NCBI GenBank assembly: GCA_017617805.1
Contig: JAFZVN010000035.1
Coordinates: 1-64,000, forward strand
Origin: Bacteroidaceae bacterium
Lineage (GTDB): Bacteria > Bacteroidota > Bacteroidia > Bacteroidales > Bacteroidaceae
DNA: 64,000 nt
Reading direction: 5' to 3'
This document shows, piece by piece, positions 22,190 to 32,701 of the stretch (within the stretch, counting starts at the first letter, position 1; every line of letters starts with the position of its first letter). A model generated the notes under the pieces. It was not told the origin of the DNA. It saw only the letters and a list, made by a program, of their open reading frames with translations, and did no database searches. A program made the translations under genes and the position numbers.

Positions 22190-25171
22190 ATGGACAAACG
22201 CTTTAGACAATTAGGACTGTATGCCGCCAAGGCATTCTTCCTATTTGCCCTGTGTGGAGCGACTCACTCATGCAAGGACGATTACACGTTGGACAACACC
22301 AACCCTTCGTGGCTCGGTTCAAGCATTTATGAGTATCTCGACCAACAAGGCAACTACACCAACTTTGTCAAGCTCATCAATGACCTTGACTATAAGGAGG
22401 TATTGGCTCGTACAGGTTCGAAGACACTGTTTGTGGCTAACGACAGTGCTTTCAATGCCTTCTACCAGAGCAATTCTTGGGGCGTTCGCAGCTATGACCA
22501 ACTGACAAAGAGTCAGAAGAAGTTGCTGCTGAACAGCGCTATGGTCAACAACGCTTATCTGCTCGAAATGATGTCGAGCATCTCTGCTGGTGATGGTGAC
22601 AATGATGAACCTCAGAAGGGTCAATGCTTGCGCCGTGAGACAGCCGCCGATGTGACAGACTCTGTACCACATCTTTTTGCTGACGACCTGCCTATCAGTT
22701 ACAACACTGAAGACAAAGACTATTGGGAACGTTTCCGCAACAATGAGAAAGGTATCTACCTTGCGCTCGATGCCACCACACCAATGATGACCCACTTCCT
22801 CGCTACACAGATGGCCATGAAGAACATCACAGACGAGGACTTCGCCATCATCACAGGTCAGCCACGCTCCAAGACAGATGCTTTCGTGTATGACAGCAAG
22901 GTGCTGGATCAGGACATCACCTGCCAGAACGGTTATATCAACCGTCTTGACAAGGTGCTCGTCAATCCACAGAACATGGCAGAAGTGTTGCGCACCAGTG
23001 GACGTACCAACATCTTTAGCCACATGATAGACCGCTTCTCCGCACCTTTCTACAGCAGTACACTGACAGACCGCTATCGCCTGATTTATGGCAATGCCGT
23101 CGATTCCGTATTCCAGAAGCGTTACTTCTCCGCACGTTCACAGAACAATGCCAATCTCTATAGTGATGCTGGCACAGACCCTGTGGGAAATCCAAGTGGT
23201 AATGTGATTTTTGATGACAATTCCAACAAGCCTCTCCCCTATGACCCAGGATGGAACGCTTATGTGGCCGATGAAAAACTGACCAAGGAACAGGATATGG
23301 GTGCCATATTCTGTCCGACAGACGAAAAACTCATGGAGTATTTCTTCAGTACTGGAGGCGGTGGTCGTTTCCTTGTGAAGGCATACGCTCCTGAGATGCT
23401 TGATCGCATCACAGAGAACACGACAGACCTCAACCTTGTTTATCAGGCCATTGACCAGATTCCACGCACAACCATTCGTGCCTTGCTCAACAACCTGATG
23501 AAGGAATCTTTCAACAACACCGTTCCCAGCAAGTTCGAGACCATTAAGAACTCTGCACAGGACGCCATGTTCGATGAGAAGTTTGACTACCATCGCGACA
23601 AGATACTTGGTGTGCTCATCGCCAATAATGGTGTGATATATCTGATGGACGAAGTCACCACCCCTGCTGAATATGCAGCTGTATCTGCTCCTGCCTATGT
23701 GGAGACTGACAAGCGCATCTTCAACTGGGCTGTGCAAAGCGAAAAATTGGGTGACATCCCAACGACCTACTACGCTTACTTGCTCGCTATGAGTTCTCGC
23801 TTCTCCTTCTTCGTTCCTAACGACGAAGACTTCTGGTATATCGACCCTGTGTCTTTCCAGGCTCCTGAAATCTCTGGCACCACCCTCGTAGGTCGTGCTT
23901 ACAAGTACACATGGAACGCCACGAAGAACACGCCACAGGTTGCATCCTACAAGTACAGCTATGATGTCACCACCAAGGAAGGCACCATTGGCGATCTCGT
24001 ATCCAACGAGAATGTTCAAGAGAAATGCTATGGCAACCGTCTGAAGGATATGTTGGAAACACACACCATCATCCACGAAGACAACACAGAAATCACGGGT
24101 ATCGACGAAACCGAGACTGGTGTGGAGTGCAACAAACACTACTTCTTCACCAAGAACAATGCTGTGCTTTACGCCAACAATGCCGACAAGCGCAATAACG
24201 GTATGACCGTGAAGGGAGGATGGCAGCTCAACACGAACACCAGCAGTGACGTGATTGGCTTCGACGATAAGTCAGCCCAGACCAATGGTTATGGTAATGG
24301 TTACGCCTACATGATTGACCAGCCACTTATTCCAACCATCGAATCTGTCTATTCAGCCATGTATAACAACCAGAACTTCTCTAAGTTCTTCGAGTTATGC
24401 CAAACCGATGCCGAAGTGCTCAAGGAGATTGGCATCACCACCAATGCTGAGACTGAAAAGTACAACATCTTTACTAATAACAACGGTATTCCTTGTTATG
24501 GTTACAAGAAAGACGCTGATGGCAACTTCACCTCCGAATTCGGACAAATTGAGAGTGTCACCAACGTACGTTTCTTCAACAACTACCGTTACACCATCTA
24601 CATTCCCACCAACGCAGCCGCCGAAGCAGCCATCAGTGCAGGTCTTCCCACTTGGCAGGCCATTCGCGACTATCTCGAACTCGACCTTGACGAGGAACAG
24701 AAGAAGGAATTGACACCTGAGCAGGAAGAAGCACGTAACGTGAAGGCAAAGGCTATGGCAACGGCCATCGTCAACTTTGTCAAGTATCACTTCCAAGACA
24801 ACAGCATCTTTGCCGACGCAGCCCCAATGACCGAGACAGCCTACGAGACAGCCACCATCAACAGTGAGACAGGCGTCTATCGTAAAGTGTCTGTGTCCAG
24901 TGCAGGCAATGGTTCGCTGACCGTGAAAGATGCTACAGGCGCAACCCGCAACATCACAAATGACAAGAACATTATTGCTCGTGACTACATCATCAGCGGA
25001 ACAGGTTCCAGTGCCATCACCAAGACCATCACTTCCAGTTCCTCTGCTGTTATCCATGGCATCGACGGAGTGCTCAACTACAAGAAGTACGATAACAACC
25101 GCTACGATTCCGACTGGGCTTCAGCTGCAAAAGCACGAGCTTATCTACAGAAGTATCAATTGGTTGAATAA
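22190..25171 (+). CDS. Large FAS1 (fasciclin) repeat surface lipoprotein
   Basis: A 993-residue lipoprotein; lipobox THSC (Cys28) followed by KDD, an acidic stretch that in Bacteroidota favours surface export. FAS1-type repeats are recognisable: YTNFVKLINDLDYKEVL with TLFVANDSAFNAF (about 55-95); FSHMIDRF with GAIFCPTDEKLMEYF (about 280-385); FSFFVPNDEDF (about 540); and TIYIPTNAAAEAAI near 805. Four degenerate copies are likely. FAS1 domains mediate adhesion or protein-protein contacts. It is the first gene of an operon with two SusC/D pairs (25 bp to the first susC), where it may act as a surface glycan- or protein-binding component. The ligand is unknown. Confidence 0.85.
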   Translation: MDKRFRQLGLYAAKAFFLFALCGATHSCKDDYTLDNTNPSWLGSSIYEYLDQQGNYTNFVKLINDLDYKEVLARTGSKTLFVANDSAFNAFYQSNSWGVRSYDQLTKSQKKLLLNSAMVNNAYLLEMMSSISAGDGDNDEPQKGQCLRRETAADVTDSVPHLFADDLPISYNTEDKDYWERFRNNEKGIYLALDATTPMMTHFLATQMAMKNITDEDFAIITGQPRSKTDAFVYDSKVLDQDITCQNGYINRLDKVLVNPQNMAEVLRTSGRTNIFSHMIDRFSAPFYSSTLTDRYRLIYGNAVDSVFQKRYFSARSQNNANLYSDAGTDPVGNPSGNVIFDDNSNKPLPYDPGWNAYVADEKLTKEQDMGAIFCPTDEKLMEYFFSTGGGGRFLVKAYAPEMLDRITENTTDLNLVYQAIDQIPRTTIRALLNNLMKESFNNTVPSKFETIKNSAQDAMFDEKFDYHRDKILGVLIANNGVIYLMDEVTTPAEYAAVSAPAYVETDKRIFNWAVQSEKLGDIPTTYYAYLLAMSSRFSFFVPNDEDFWYIDPVSFQAPEISGTTLVGRAYKYTWNATKNTPQVASYKYSYDVTTKEGTIGDLVSNENVQEKCYGNRLKDMLETHTIIHEDNTEITGIDETETGVECNKHYFFTKNNAVLYANNADKRNNGMTVKGGWQLNTNTSSDVIGFDDKSAQTNGYGNGYAYMIDQPLIPTIESVYSAMYNNQNFSKFFELCQTDAEVLKEIGITTNAETEKYNIFTNNNGIPCYGYKKDADGNFTSEFGQIESVTNVRFFNNYRYTIYIPTNAAAEAAISAGLPTWQAIRDYLELDLDEEQKKELTPEQEEARNVKAKAMATAIVNFVKYHFQDNSIFADAAPMTETAYETATINSETGVYRKVSVSSAGNGSLTVKDATGATRNITNDKNIIARDYIISGTGSSAITKTITSSSSAVIHGIDGVLNYKKYDNNRYDSDWASAAKARAYLQKYQLVE

Positions 25172-25196
25172 TTAAAACTTACATATACAGAACACT

Positions 25197-28100
25197 ATGA
25201 ACAAGATTAAATTCATTCTCACATCTCTCGTGCTGTTCTTCTGTGTAAGTTCAGCAATGGCTCAGTCACGACGCATCACTGGTTATGTCTATGATGACTT
25301 AGGCGGCATCATGATGGCAAACGTGGTAGAGCGAGATAACAACAATCGTATCGTGGAACAAGCCACTACCGATATCAACGGTAACTTCTCCATGGTGATT
25401 AAGAACCCCAAGAACAAACTTGTGGTTAGTTACGTGGGCTACAAGACCTGGAGCCAGGTTATCGGTAACACGACGAAGTTCAACATCCGCATGCAGGACG
25501 ACACACGTCTGGATGAAGTGATCGTGACTGCTAAGCCCAAGGTGCAGAGCAACGGTATGTCCATTCCTTTGAAAGAAATCTCCGTGGCTACACAGACGAT
25601 GAACATGGACGACGTGGAAGGTCTTTCCTTCGCATCAGCGGATGAAGCACTGCAAGGTAAGATTGCTGGTCTTGACATCATCTCCAATTCTGGTAACCTT
25701 GGTTCTGGTACTTCCATGCGTATGCGTGGCGTCAGCACCATCAACGGTTCTGCAGAACCACTCATCGTGGTGGATGGCAACATCTTCGATCTGCCAGACG
25801 ATGTATCAGACGTGAATTTTGAAGACCTCGACAATGAGGAGCAGTTCTCCACTTTGCTCTCTGTGAACCCAGAGGACATCAAGGAAATCAAGGTGTTGAA
25901 GGATGCTGCAGCAACTGCCATTTGGGGTTCGCGTGGTGCAAACGGTGTGATTGAAATCACCACCAGACGTGGTATGATGGGTAAGACCAAAATCAACTTC
26001 TCCTATCGCTTCACAGGCTCTTGGGCTCCATCTGGACTCAACATGCTGGACGGTGATGGATATACCATGATGTTGAAAGAGGCTTACTTCAATCCAAAGC
26101 AGAACTCTGCCACATCGGACATGGTGGAGTTGAATTATGACCCTTCCTACCCTATCCAGTATTACAACTTCAGCAAGAACACTGACTGGGTGGACGCAGT
26201 TAACCAGTTTGGTCAGACTCACAACTACTACATCACACTGAATGGTGGTGGTGAAAAGGCACGCTTCCGTATTTCTGGCGGTTACGACCATCAGACAGGT
26301 ACCATCATCAAACAGACACTTGACCGTTTCTCCACTCGTCTGGTACTGGACTACGATGTGTCTGACCGCATCCGATTCTCTACCAACTTCGCACTCACCT
26401 ACACGGACAACCATCGTAACTGGGATGGCAACTCTACGACTTCCATTCTCGGTAAGGCTTACAACGCTATGCCTAACATGTCCATTTATGAGTACGACCA
26501 GAATGGTCAACGGACAGGTGACTACTACAAGATGCTGCCTACCAACCCAACCAGATATGAAGGTGGCAACAACTACTACTCGTCTTACTACCTGTCGGAC
26601 ATGAAGAATATCGGTAACCCTGTTGCTATAGCAAATTTGGCATTCAACAAACAATCGACCTACCGCATCAACCCACAGTTTAACTTACTCTACAAACTGC
26701 TTGCGAAGGACGAAGAGGGACATCAGTTGAATCTGAATGCCGAGGTCTATATGGATATCTACAATGAGTCCGTCAACACCTACTTCCCCTCTACTCTGAC
26801 CACCGATGCTTGGTCAACAGGTGTCAATACTACGAGCAACAACGAATATAAGTCATTGGCATTCACCAATCGTGAGAAACTCATCTTCATTCCAAAGACC
26901 AATGCTGATATTTGGACGATGAGCGCAATGGCTCAGTTCGAGTTCACATCAGGTAATGGTACCAGCCAATATGTGGCACACAATGGTATCCCTACAGGAA
27001 TCAATTCCTCTGCTGCCAATGGTTACCTGACATCATCCACATCGGGAACGAGCCAATGGCGCAGAGCAGCTTTGCTGGCCAGCGCACACATCGCCTTCTT
27101 CGATGGACGTTATTCATTCGATGCAACCATGCGTCGTGATGGTTCCACTAAGTTTGGAGCAGGTCGCAAATGGGGCACATTCCCAGGTATCTCTGCTCGT
27201 TGGAACATCAATCAGGAACCTTTCTTTGAAAAGTTGCATGTGGACAACATTATCTCCATGCTTTCCTTCCGCCCATCTTGGGGTAAGGTCGGTCGTGAAC
27301 CAGGTTCCGAATATCTGATGTACAACAAATACAGCAGTTATGGTGTATATGGCTCTGGCACTAACACACAGGCTGCCATCTCTCCAGACAATCTACGTCT
27401 GACTGACATCAAGTGGGAGACCACAACCTCATGGAACTTAGGTGCTAATCTGAACTTATTCAGGGATTTGCTCCAATTTGACTTCAACTACTACAACAAG
27501 CAGACCAACGATCTTCTCATGGAAGGTGTAGGCATACCTGGATCTACAGGTTTCGGCTCACTCCAATGGAGAAACGTGGGCGGTCTGCGTAACCGTGGTT
27601 GGGAACTCTACATGAACACAGCCAAGTTCCTCAAGAAAGGCAAGTTCTCCATGTCGGTTAGTTTCAACATCGCACAAAACATCAATACCATCACAAGCAT
27701 GGATGCGACAGTGTTGGCTAGCATGAATGGCGAATACTCCTACAACAACCGTGAGTATCTGAAGCGTCTGCAAGTAGGCAACGCTGTAGGTTCCATCTAT
27801 GGTTTCCGCAATTTAGGTGTATATCGTTATGACTACGACCACAGTGGTTACACCGAGCTGTCTCGAGAGACCTACGGCAACAACACGGCAGCAGCTGCTG
27901 CTGAGAGGGGTGAAAATGCCACATTGCCTGTAGCACGTGACGAGAGTGGTGCCATCCTCTACGACTCAAAGGGTAATCCTCTCCACATGTACTTCAACTA
28001 TGGAGGTAAGAACTATGAGTTCAAGGGTGGTGACGTGATTTACGAAGACATCAACCACGATGGTCAGATTAATGAGTTGGATATCGTCTATTTGGGCAAC

Positions 28101-28604
28101 TCCAACGCCAAGGTGAATGGTGGTTTCGGTTTGAACTTCAACTATGGTCAGTGGACGCTCAAACTCTCGTTCAACTATCGTATGGGCAACAAGATTGCCA
28201 ACCTCGCACGTTTGGACAACGAATCGATGCGTTCGAACATCAACCAGTCGCAAGCAGTGGCATGGCGTTGGCGTAAGAATGGTGACATCACAGAGATTCC
28301 TCGTGCCATGAATGCCAATATCGGTGCATCTTACAATGTGTTGGCAAGCGACCGCTATGTGGAAAAGGGTGACTACCTGCGTCTGCAATACATGCAGTTG
28401 GGTTACTCTCTGCCTAACAAGACGTGCAAGGATCTTGGTTTCCAGTCGCTGCGCATTAGTGCTTCTGCCAACAACCTCTTCTGTCTCACCAAATATACGG
28501 GTGTTGACCCTGAAGTGAGCTATGGAGCATGGGGTGTGTGCTACGACAACTCTAAGACGCCACGCGCCAAGTCATTCACAATCAGTGTAAACCTTGGATT
28601 CTAA
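25197..28604 (+). CDS. SusC/RagA-type TonB-dependent outer-membrane transporter 1
   Basis: A 1135-residue outer-membrane importer. Signal peptide MNKIKFILTSLVLFFCVSSA ending AMAQ; carboxypeptidase-regulatory-like domain (about 26-100: RITGYVYDDLGG, VVSYVGYKTW); TonB-box-like segment RLDEVIVTA; plug domain (about 115-260) with SGTSMRMRGVSTINGSAEPL and AAATAIWGSRGANGVIEI; then the 22-strand barrel ending in an aromatic residue (SVNLGF). Together with the downstream SusD-like protein it should form a lidded importer for a glycan or peptide. Intact over its full length and typical in size. Confidence 0.95.
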   Translation: MNKIKFILTSLVLFFCVSSAMAQSRRITGYVYDDLGGIMMANVVERDNNNRIVEQATTDINGNFSMVIKNPKNKLVVSYVGYKTWSQVIGNTTKFNIRMQDDTRLDEVIVTAKPKVQSNGMSIPLKEISVATQTMNMDDVEGLSFASADEALQGKIAGLDIISNSGNLGSGTSMRMRGVSTINGSAEPLIVVDGNIFDLPDDVSDVNFEDLDNEEQFSTLLSVNPEDIKEIKVLKDAAATAIWGSRGANGVIEITTRRGMMGKTKINFSYRFTGSWAPSGLNMLDGDGYTMMLKEAYFNPKQNSATSDMVELNYDPSYPIQYYNFSKNTDWVDAVNQFGQTHNYYITLNGGGEKARFRISGGYDHQTGTIIKQTLDRFSTRLVLDYDVSDRIRFSTNFALTYTDNHRNWDGNSTTSILGKAYNAMPNMSIYEYDQNGQRTGDYYKMLPTNPTRYEGGNNYYSSYYLSDMKNIGNPVAIANLAFNKQSTYRINPQFNLLYKLLAKDEEGHQLNLNAEVYMDIYNESVNTYFPSTLTTDAWSTGVNTTSNNEYKSLAFTNREKLIFIPKTNADIWTMSAMAQFEFTSGNGTSQYVAHNGIPTGINSSAANGYLTSSTSGTSQWRRAALLASAHIAFFDGRYSFDATMRRDGSTKFGAGRKWGTFPGISARWNINQEPFFEKLHVDNIISMLSFRPSWGKVGREPGSEYLMYNKYSSYGVYGSGTNTQAAISPDNLRLTDIKWETTTSWNLGANLNLFRDLLQFDFNYYNKQTNDLLMEGVGIPGSTGFGSLQWRNVGGLRNRGWELYMNTAKFLKKGKFSMSVSFNIAQNINTITSMDATVLASMNGEYSYNNREYLKRLQVGNAVGSIYGFRNLGVYRYDYDHSGYTELSRETYGNNTAAAAAERGENATLPVARDESGAILYDSKGNPLHMYFNYGGKNYEFKGGDVIYEDINHDGQINELDIVYLGNSNAKVNGGFGLNFNYGQWTLKLSFNYRMGNKIANLARLDNESMRSNINQSQAVAWRWRKNGDITEIPRAMNANIGASYNVLASDRYVEKGDYLRLQYMQLGYSLPNKTCKDLGFQSLRISASANNLFCLTKYTGVDPEVSYGAWGVCYDNSKTPRAKSFTISVNLGF

Positions 28605-28661
28605 CAGCTGCGAATGTTGACAGATAACGCACTGATAGAGCCTATAGATACAGATAAGAAA

Positions 28662-30572
28662 ATGAAAACAATCATCAAGAATATAACACTCTGCGGACTG
28701 ATGGCCGTGGGAGCCGGATTTGCCCTCTCATCGTGTGAGGACTATCTGACCATCACCCCATCATCATCCATTGTGGAGGAAGATTTCTGGCAGGACAAGA
28801 ACGACCTGAATAATGCCGTCATGGCTTGCTACAAGCGCATGGTGGACAACGACCTGCTTCGTAAATACGTGTATTGGGGAGAGGAGCGTTCGGACAATGT
28901 GGAGCGTTCCAACTCCATCACTTCTTCGGGTCCTGTGGCAAACATCATGAATGCCAACCTACTGCCGACATATGAACAATTCAGTTGGACACCAATGTAC
29001 AATGCCATCAACTATTGCAATAAGGTATTGGCGCATGGACCTGAGGTGATCCAGAACGACGAGAGTTTCTCGGTCAACGACTGGAAACCCATCCGTGCGG
29101 AGGTGACCACCCTGCGTGCCTTGTGTCACTTCTATCTGGTACGCACTTTTGGTGAAGTGCCTTACGTGACGCAGGACTACAACAACGACTCACAAGAGCT
29201 GCGTTTGCCACAATCCACCCAGTTGGCGGTGTTGGACAGTATCATCAATGATCTGGAGTCGATCAAGAACGATGCCATGATTGACTACGGCAACACGGTG
29301 GAGAACAAGGGACGCATCACCAGAAAAGCCGTCTATGCATTGTTGGCTGATGTGTACTTGTGGCGTGCTTCGTACAAGACAGGTAACAACCAACCTTTCA
29401 AGAAGGTGGCTTTAAGCAGTTACTATCAAGGTGAAAGGACGGAGGCTGAACTGTCATCGCGCCATGAAGTATATAGCACGACAGCAGCTGATGACTACCA
29501 GAAGTGCATCGAATACTGCGACCTCATCATCGAACAAGCGAAGGAGGAAAGGTTGGAGTATATCGAGAAGAACGGACTGAATGTGGGTGGTGCTGAGATC
29601 GAGTTGGAACTGGAGGATTTGTTGGCCACCAACGAGACAACCAGCAAGAAGAGTTACATCCAGACCAGCAGCAGTGCCCGCGCTTATAACAGCATTTTTG
29701 GCACAGGCAACGCGAACGAGTCCATCTTCGAATTGCAGGTGGATGGGGTGACTTATAGCAACTCCATGATTACCGACTTGTTCTTCAACACCAAAGATGG
29801 TAAGGCAGGTGCTTTGACGGGTCCCGATGTATTGTTTGGCAGCATCGACCCAACCCCTAACAGCACTTCGATAGGTTATGTGTTCACCAAGACGGATTAT
29901 CGCCGTTGGGAAACCATCATCTTTGATGAGGCTGGACAGAACGCCTTCAATATCGGTAAGTACATCAACCGCACCATCAGTCAGAACAGTCCCAATTTGC
30001 TCTATATGGCGGACAACTCGTCACAGAGTCTGACCACTCGACTCATCCAGCAAAGCAAGCGTTCAAGCAGCAACATGGATGCCAACTGGATTGTGTACCG
30101 TCTCTCTGAGATTTATCTGATGAAGGCTGAAGCCCTGGCTCAACTCTACGACGATGAGGAGCATCTGACAGAGGCGTTCAAGTATGTGAGGGAAGTGTTC
30201 AAGCGTTCGAACCCATACGCCTACTACCCTGGCAACTCGACCGCCAACAATGACACGCTGAAGTTTACCAGCTTCTCAACCAAGGAGAACATGGAGTTCT
30301 TGGTGCTGAAAGAACGTCAGCGTGAGTTTATCGGCGAAGGCAAACGCTGGTTCGACCTCGTTCGTTACGCATTGCGTAGGGGCAGCACCGCTGAGATGCT
30401 GGAGATTCTGAGCCACAAATACACGAACAGCAAGTCAATCAAGGCAAAACTGGCTGACATGCAGTCGCTCTACTCTCCTGTGTATAACCAGGAAATCAAA
30501 AACAACAGCCTGTTATATCAGAACGGAGTGTGGTCTGTAAATGAGACTTCTTCAAGAACTGATGACCTTTAA
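28662..30572 (+). CDS. SusD/RagB-type surface lipoprotein 1
   Basis: A 636-residue lipoprotein; I chose ATG 28662, which puts the lipobox LSSC at Cys25, over 28614. Typical SusD motifs: EDYLTITPSSSIVEEDFW after the lipobox, ALCHFYLVRTFGEVPYV (TPR-like helix), KEERQREFIGEGKRWFDLVR-type end (LKERQREFIGEGKRWFDLVR about 565-584). Acts as the lid and binding partner of the SusC above. Spaced 57 bp after it, and followed by a FAS1 gene after 11 bp. Confidence 0.95.
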   Translation: MKTIIKNITLCGLMAVGAGFALSSCEDYLTITPSSSIVEEDFWQDKNDLNNAVMACYKRMVDNDLLRKYVYWGEERSDNVERSNSITSSGPVANIMNANLLPTYEQFSWTPMYNAINYCNKVLAHGPEVIQNDESFSVNDWKPIRAEVTTLRALCHFYLVRTFGEVPYVTQDYNNDSQELRLPQSTQLAVLDSIINDLESIKNDAMIDYGNTVENKGRITRKAVYALLADVYLWRASYKTGNNQPFKKVALSSYYQGERTEAELSSRHEVYSTTAADDYQKCIEYCDLIIEQAKEERLEYIEKNGLNVGGAEIELELEDLLATNETTSKKSYIQTSSSARAYNSIFGTGNANESIFELQVDGVTYSNSMITDLFFNTKDGKAGALTGPDVLFGSIDPTPNSTSIGYVFTKTDYRRWETIIFDEAGQNAFNIGKYINRTISQNSPNLLYMADNSSQSLTTRLIQQSKRSSSNMDANWIVYRLSEIYLMKAEALAQLYDDEEHLTEAFKYVREVFKRSNPYAYYPGNSTANNDTLKFTSFSTKENMEFLVLKERQREFIGEGKRWFDLVRYALRRGSTAEMLEILSHKYTNSKSIKAKLADMQSLYSPVYNQEIKNNSLLYQNGVWSVNETSSRTDDL

Positions 30573-30583
30573 TAGAAAGAACT

Positions 30584-32683
30584 ATGGATATGATTAAGAA
30601 CATAAAAAGATATTGTGGTGCAGCATTGTTGATCGGTGCTGGAGCTGCAGTGACGCTGAATTCTTGTTCTGAGAACATCGATGAGAGTTCTCTCTACACC
30701 TTCACGGGTGAGATGATGACCGACCACTTCGAGAATAATCCAGAGACATTCAGCAGTTACCTCACCATCCTTGGCAAGGTGCACCAGAGCAAGCGTTCGG
30801 CTTCGACCATGAAGGAACTGCTTGACGCGCGTGGCAACTACACTTGCTTTGCGCCCACCAATGAGGCCATCTACCTCTATCTCGACTCACTCGTGAAAAT
30901 TGGAGAGGCTTCATCGACCGACGTGAATGAAATTCCTGATTCTGTAGCAGAAGACATCGTATTCAACTCCATTATTGAGAATGGCGATGAAGAAGCTTTT
31001 GCCACCACTTCATTCTACGATGCTGTTCCGTTGTCGCTGACCAATATGAACGGACGTTATGTGACGCCTTATTATGGAACAGATGAGAATGCTAACACCA
31101 TCATCTACATGAATCTCTACTCCAAAATCACCGATGGTGACATTGAGGTGGAGAACGGATTCATCCACACGATTGACCGTGTGCTGTCGCCATCGAATGC
31201 GTCTATCGCAGAAATGATCATGGTGACTGAGAATACGAAACTCTTTGGTGAGTGCCTCGCTTTGACAGGTTGGGATGCCAAACTGACCAAGTATAAGGAT
31301 GAGGAATGGGCTGAGAAGTATGATGACATACGTGGTACGACCACATCTGGTAAACATGGTAAGTTTAATGGTGAGTACCCCAATGAACGTAAGTTGGGCT
31401 TCACGGTCTTCGTGGAGACAGACTCCGTGTTTGAAGCAAATGGCATCACTGACATCACTTCGCTGAAGGAATATGTGAGAACCTACAATAACTTCGAAGA
31501 TGACACGAGCCGTGGTATCGCAACCAGTTGGGATGATGACTACGACAACGACTACAACTGGCTGAACCAGTTTGTCGCTTACCACATCCTGCCAGAGATC
31601 CTCACCTACTCCAACATGGTGACATTCGCGAATGAATATGGTTGCGACGGAGGCATGATGCAGAGCCGTACTGCTACTCAGTTCTATGTGAATGTTTGGG
31701 AATACTGGGAGACAGTTGGCGTTCAGCGTCGCTCAGTCAAGATTACTGGTTGTCGCGTGAATGGCATCATCCAACGCCGACTCAACCGCAAATCCGTATA
31801 TAACCAGAGCAACTGCCGTGAGGTGCCATCTGCCATCACGATACCAGGTCTGTTGATCAGTCCCAGCAATGAAGGATATGACAACGATGCCCTGAACGGA
31901 ATCTACTTCCCGATTGACGGCATCCTGCTGTGGACACCCGAGGTTCCTCAGAAGGTGTTGAACGAGCGTCTGCGTTACGACATCACAGCCCTTCTGCCTG
32001 AATTGCTGACCAACAATCTCAGACAGAACCGCAAGTGCAATTGGCTGTTCAACAAAGACTACTTTGATAACGTCTATGAAATTGTGGAAGGTACAGACTT
32101 CTGGTATCTGCCCAACACAGGATGGAGCAACAGTACCACTGGATGGTTGGACTACCAGAACGATGAGTTTAACATCAACGGTCAGTTCGACTTCACTATG
32201 AAGTTGCCACCTGTTCCTTACACAGGTACTTACGAACTCCGCTATGGTGTTTGGGCAAACAACAACCGTGGTATGGCACAGATCTACATGGGTAAGAATC
32301 CGAAGAACCTGCCTGCTATCGGTATTCCAATCGACCTCCGTTCTGCATCTGGAACAAACCCAGCTTCGACTGGATGGGTAGCAGAAACCACGATTGCTCC
32401 ATCAGGCTCAGACTCTACTGCACTGTACGAAAACCAGAAGACCATGCGTAACCTCGGTTTCATGAAGGGGTCTAAATACATTCAGGTGTCTGGCGGTACG
32501 GGGCGTGATTCTCAGGACAACCTGCGCAAGATCATCTACACGGGACAATTCGAGGCAGGTGAGACCTACTGGATTCGTTACAAATCTGTACTTCCCAGTG
32601 TGATGACCGAGTTCTTCTACGATTATCTGGAACTTGTTCCAAAATCGGTGTATGCTGGCGAAAACAATGAAGATATTTGGTAA
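30584..32683 (+). CDS. FAS1 (fasciclin) surface lipoprotein 2
   Basis: A 699-residue lipoprotein with lipobox LNSC (Cys28) then SENIDES. FAS1 repeat 1 about 50-200 (YLTILGKVHQ, YTCFAPTNEAIYLYLDSL, GFIHTIDRVLSPS); FAS1 repeat 2 about 205-445 (KLGFTVFVETDSVFEANGI, YHILPEIL). The C-terminal 200 residues form a beta-rich domain (YTGTYELRYGVWANNNRGMA) resembling carbohydrate-binding or jelly-roll modules; I cannot name the family with certainty. Between two SusC/D pairs, 18 bp before the next FAS1 gene. Role likely surface binding. Confidence 0.85.
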   Translation: MDMIKNIKRYCGAALLIGAGAAVTLNSCSENIDESSLYTFTGEMMTDHFENNPETFSSYLTILGKVHQSKRSASTMKELLDARGNYTCFAPTNEAIYLYLDSLVKIGEASSTDVNEIPDSVAEDIVFNSIIENGDEEAFATTSFYDAVPLSLTNMNGRYVTPYYGTDENANTIIYMNLYSKITDGDIEVENGFIHTIDRVLSPSNASIAEMIMVTENTKLFGECLALTGWDAKLTKYKDEEWAEKYDDIRGTTTSGKHGKFNGEYPNERKLGFTVFVETDSVFEANGITDITSLKEYVRTYNNFEDDTSRGIATSWDDDYDNDYNWLNQFVAYHILPEILTYSNMVTFANEYGCDGGMMQSRTATQFYVNVWEYWETVGVQRRSVKITGCRVNGIIQRRLNRKSVYNQSNCREVPSAITIPGLLISPSNEGYDNDALNGIYFPIDGILLWTPEVPQKVLNERLRYDITALLPELLTNNLRQNRKCNWLFNKDYFDNVYEIVEGTDFWYLPNTGWSNSTTGWLDYQNDEFNINGQFDFTMKLPPVPYTGTYELRYGVWANNNRGMAQIYMGKNPKNLPAIGIPIDLRSASGTNPASTGWVAETTIAPSGSDSTALYENQKTMRNLGFMKGSKYIQVSGGTGRDSQDNLRKIIYTGQFEAGETYWIRYKSVLPSVMTEFFYDYLELVPKSVYAGENNEDIW

Positions 32684-32701
32684 ACCAATAAATGAACGAA
32701 C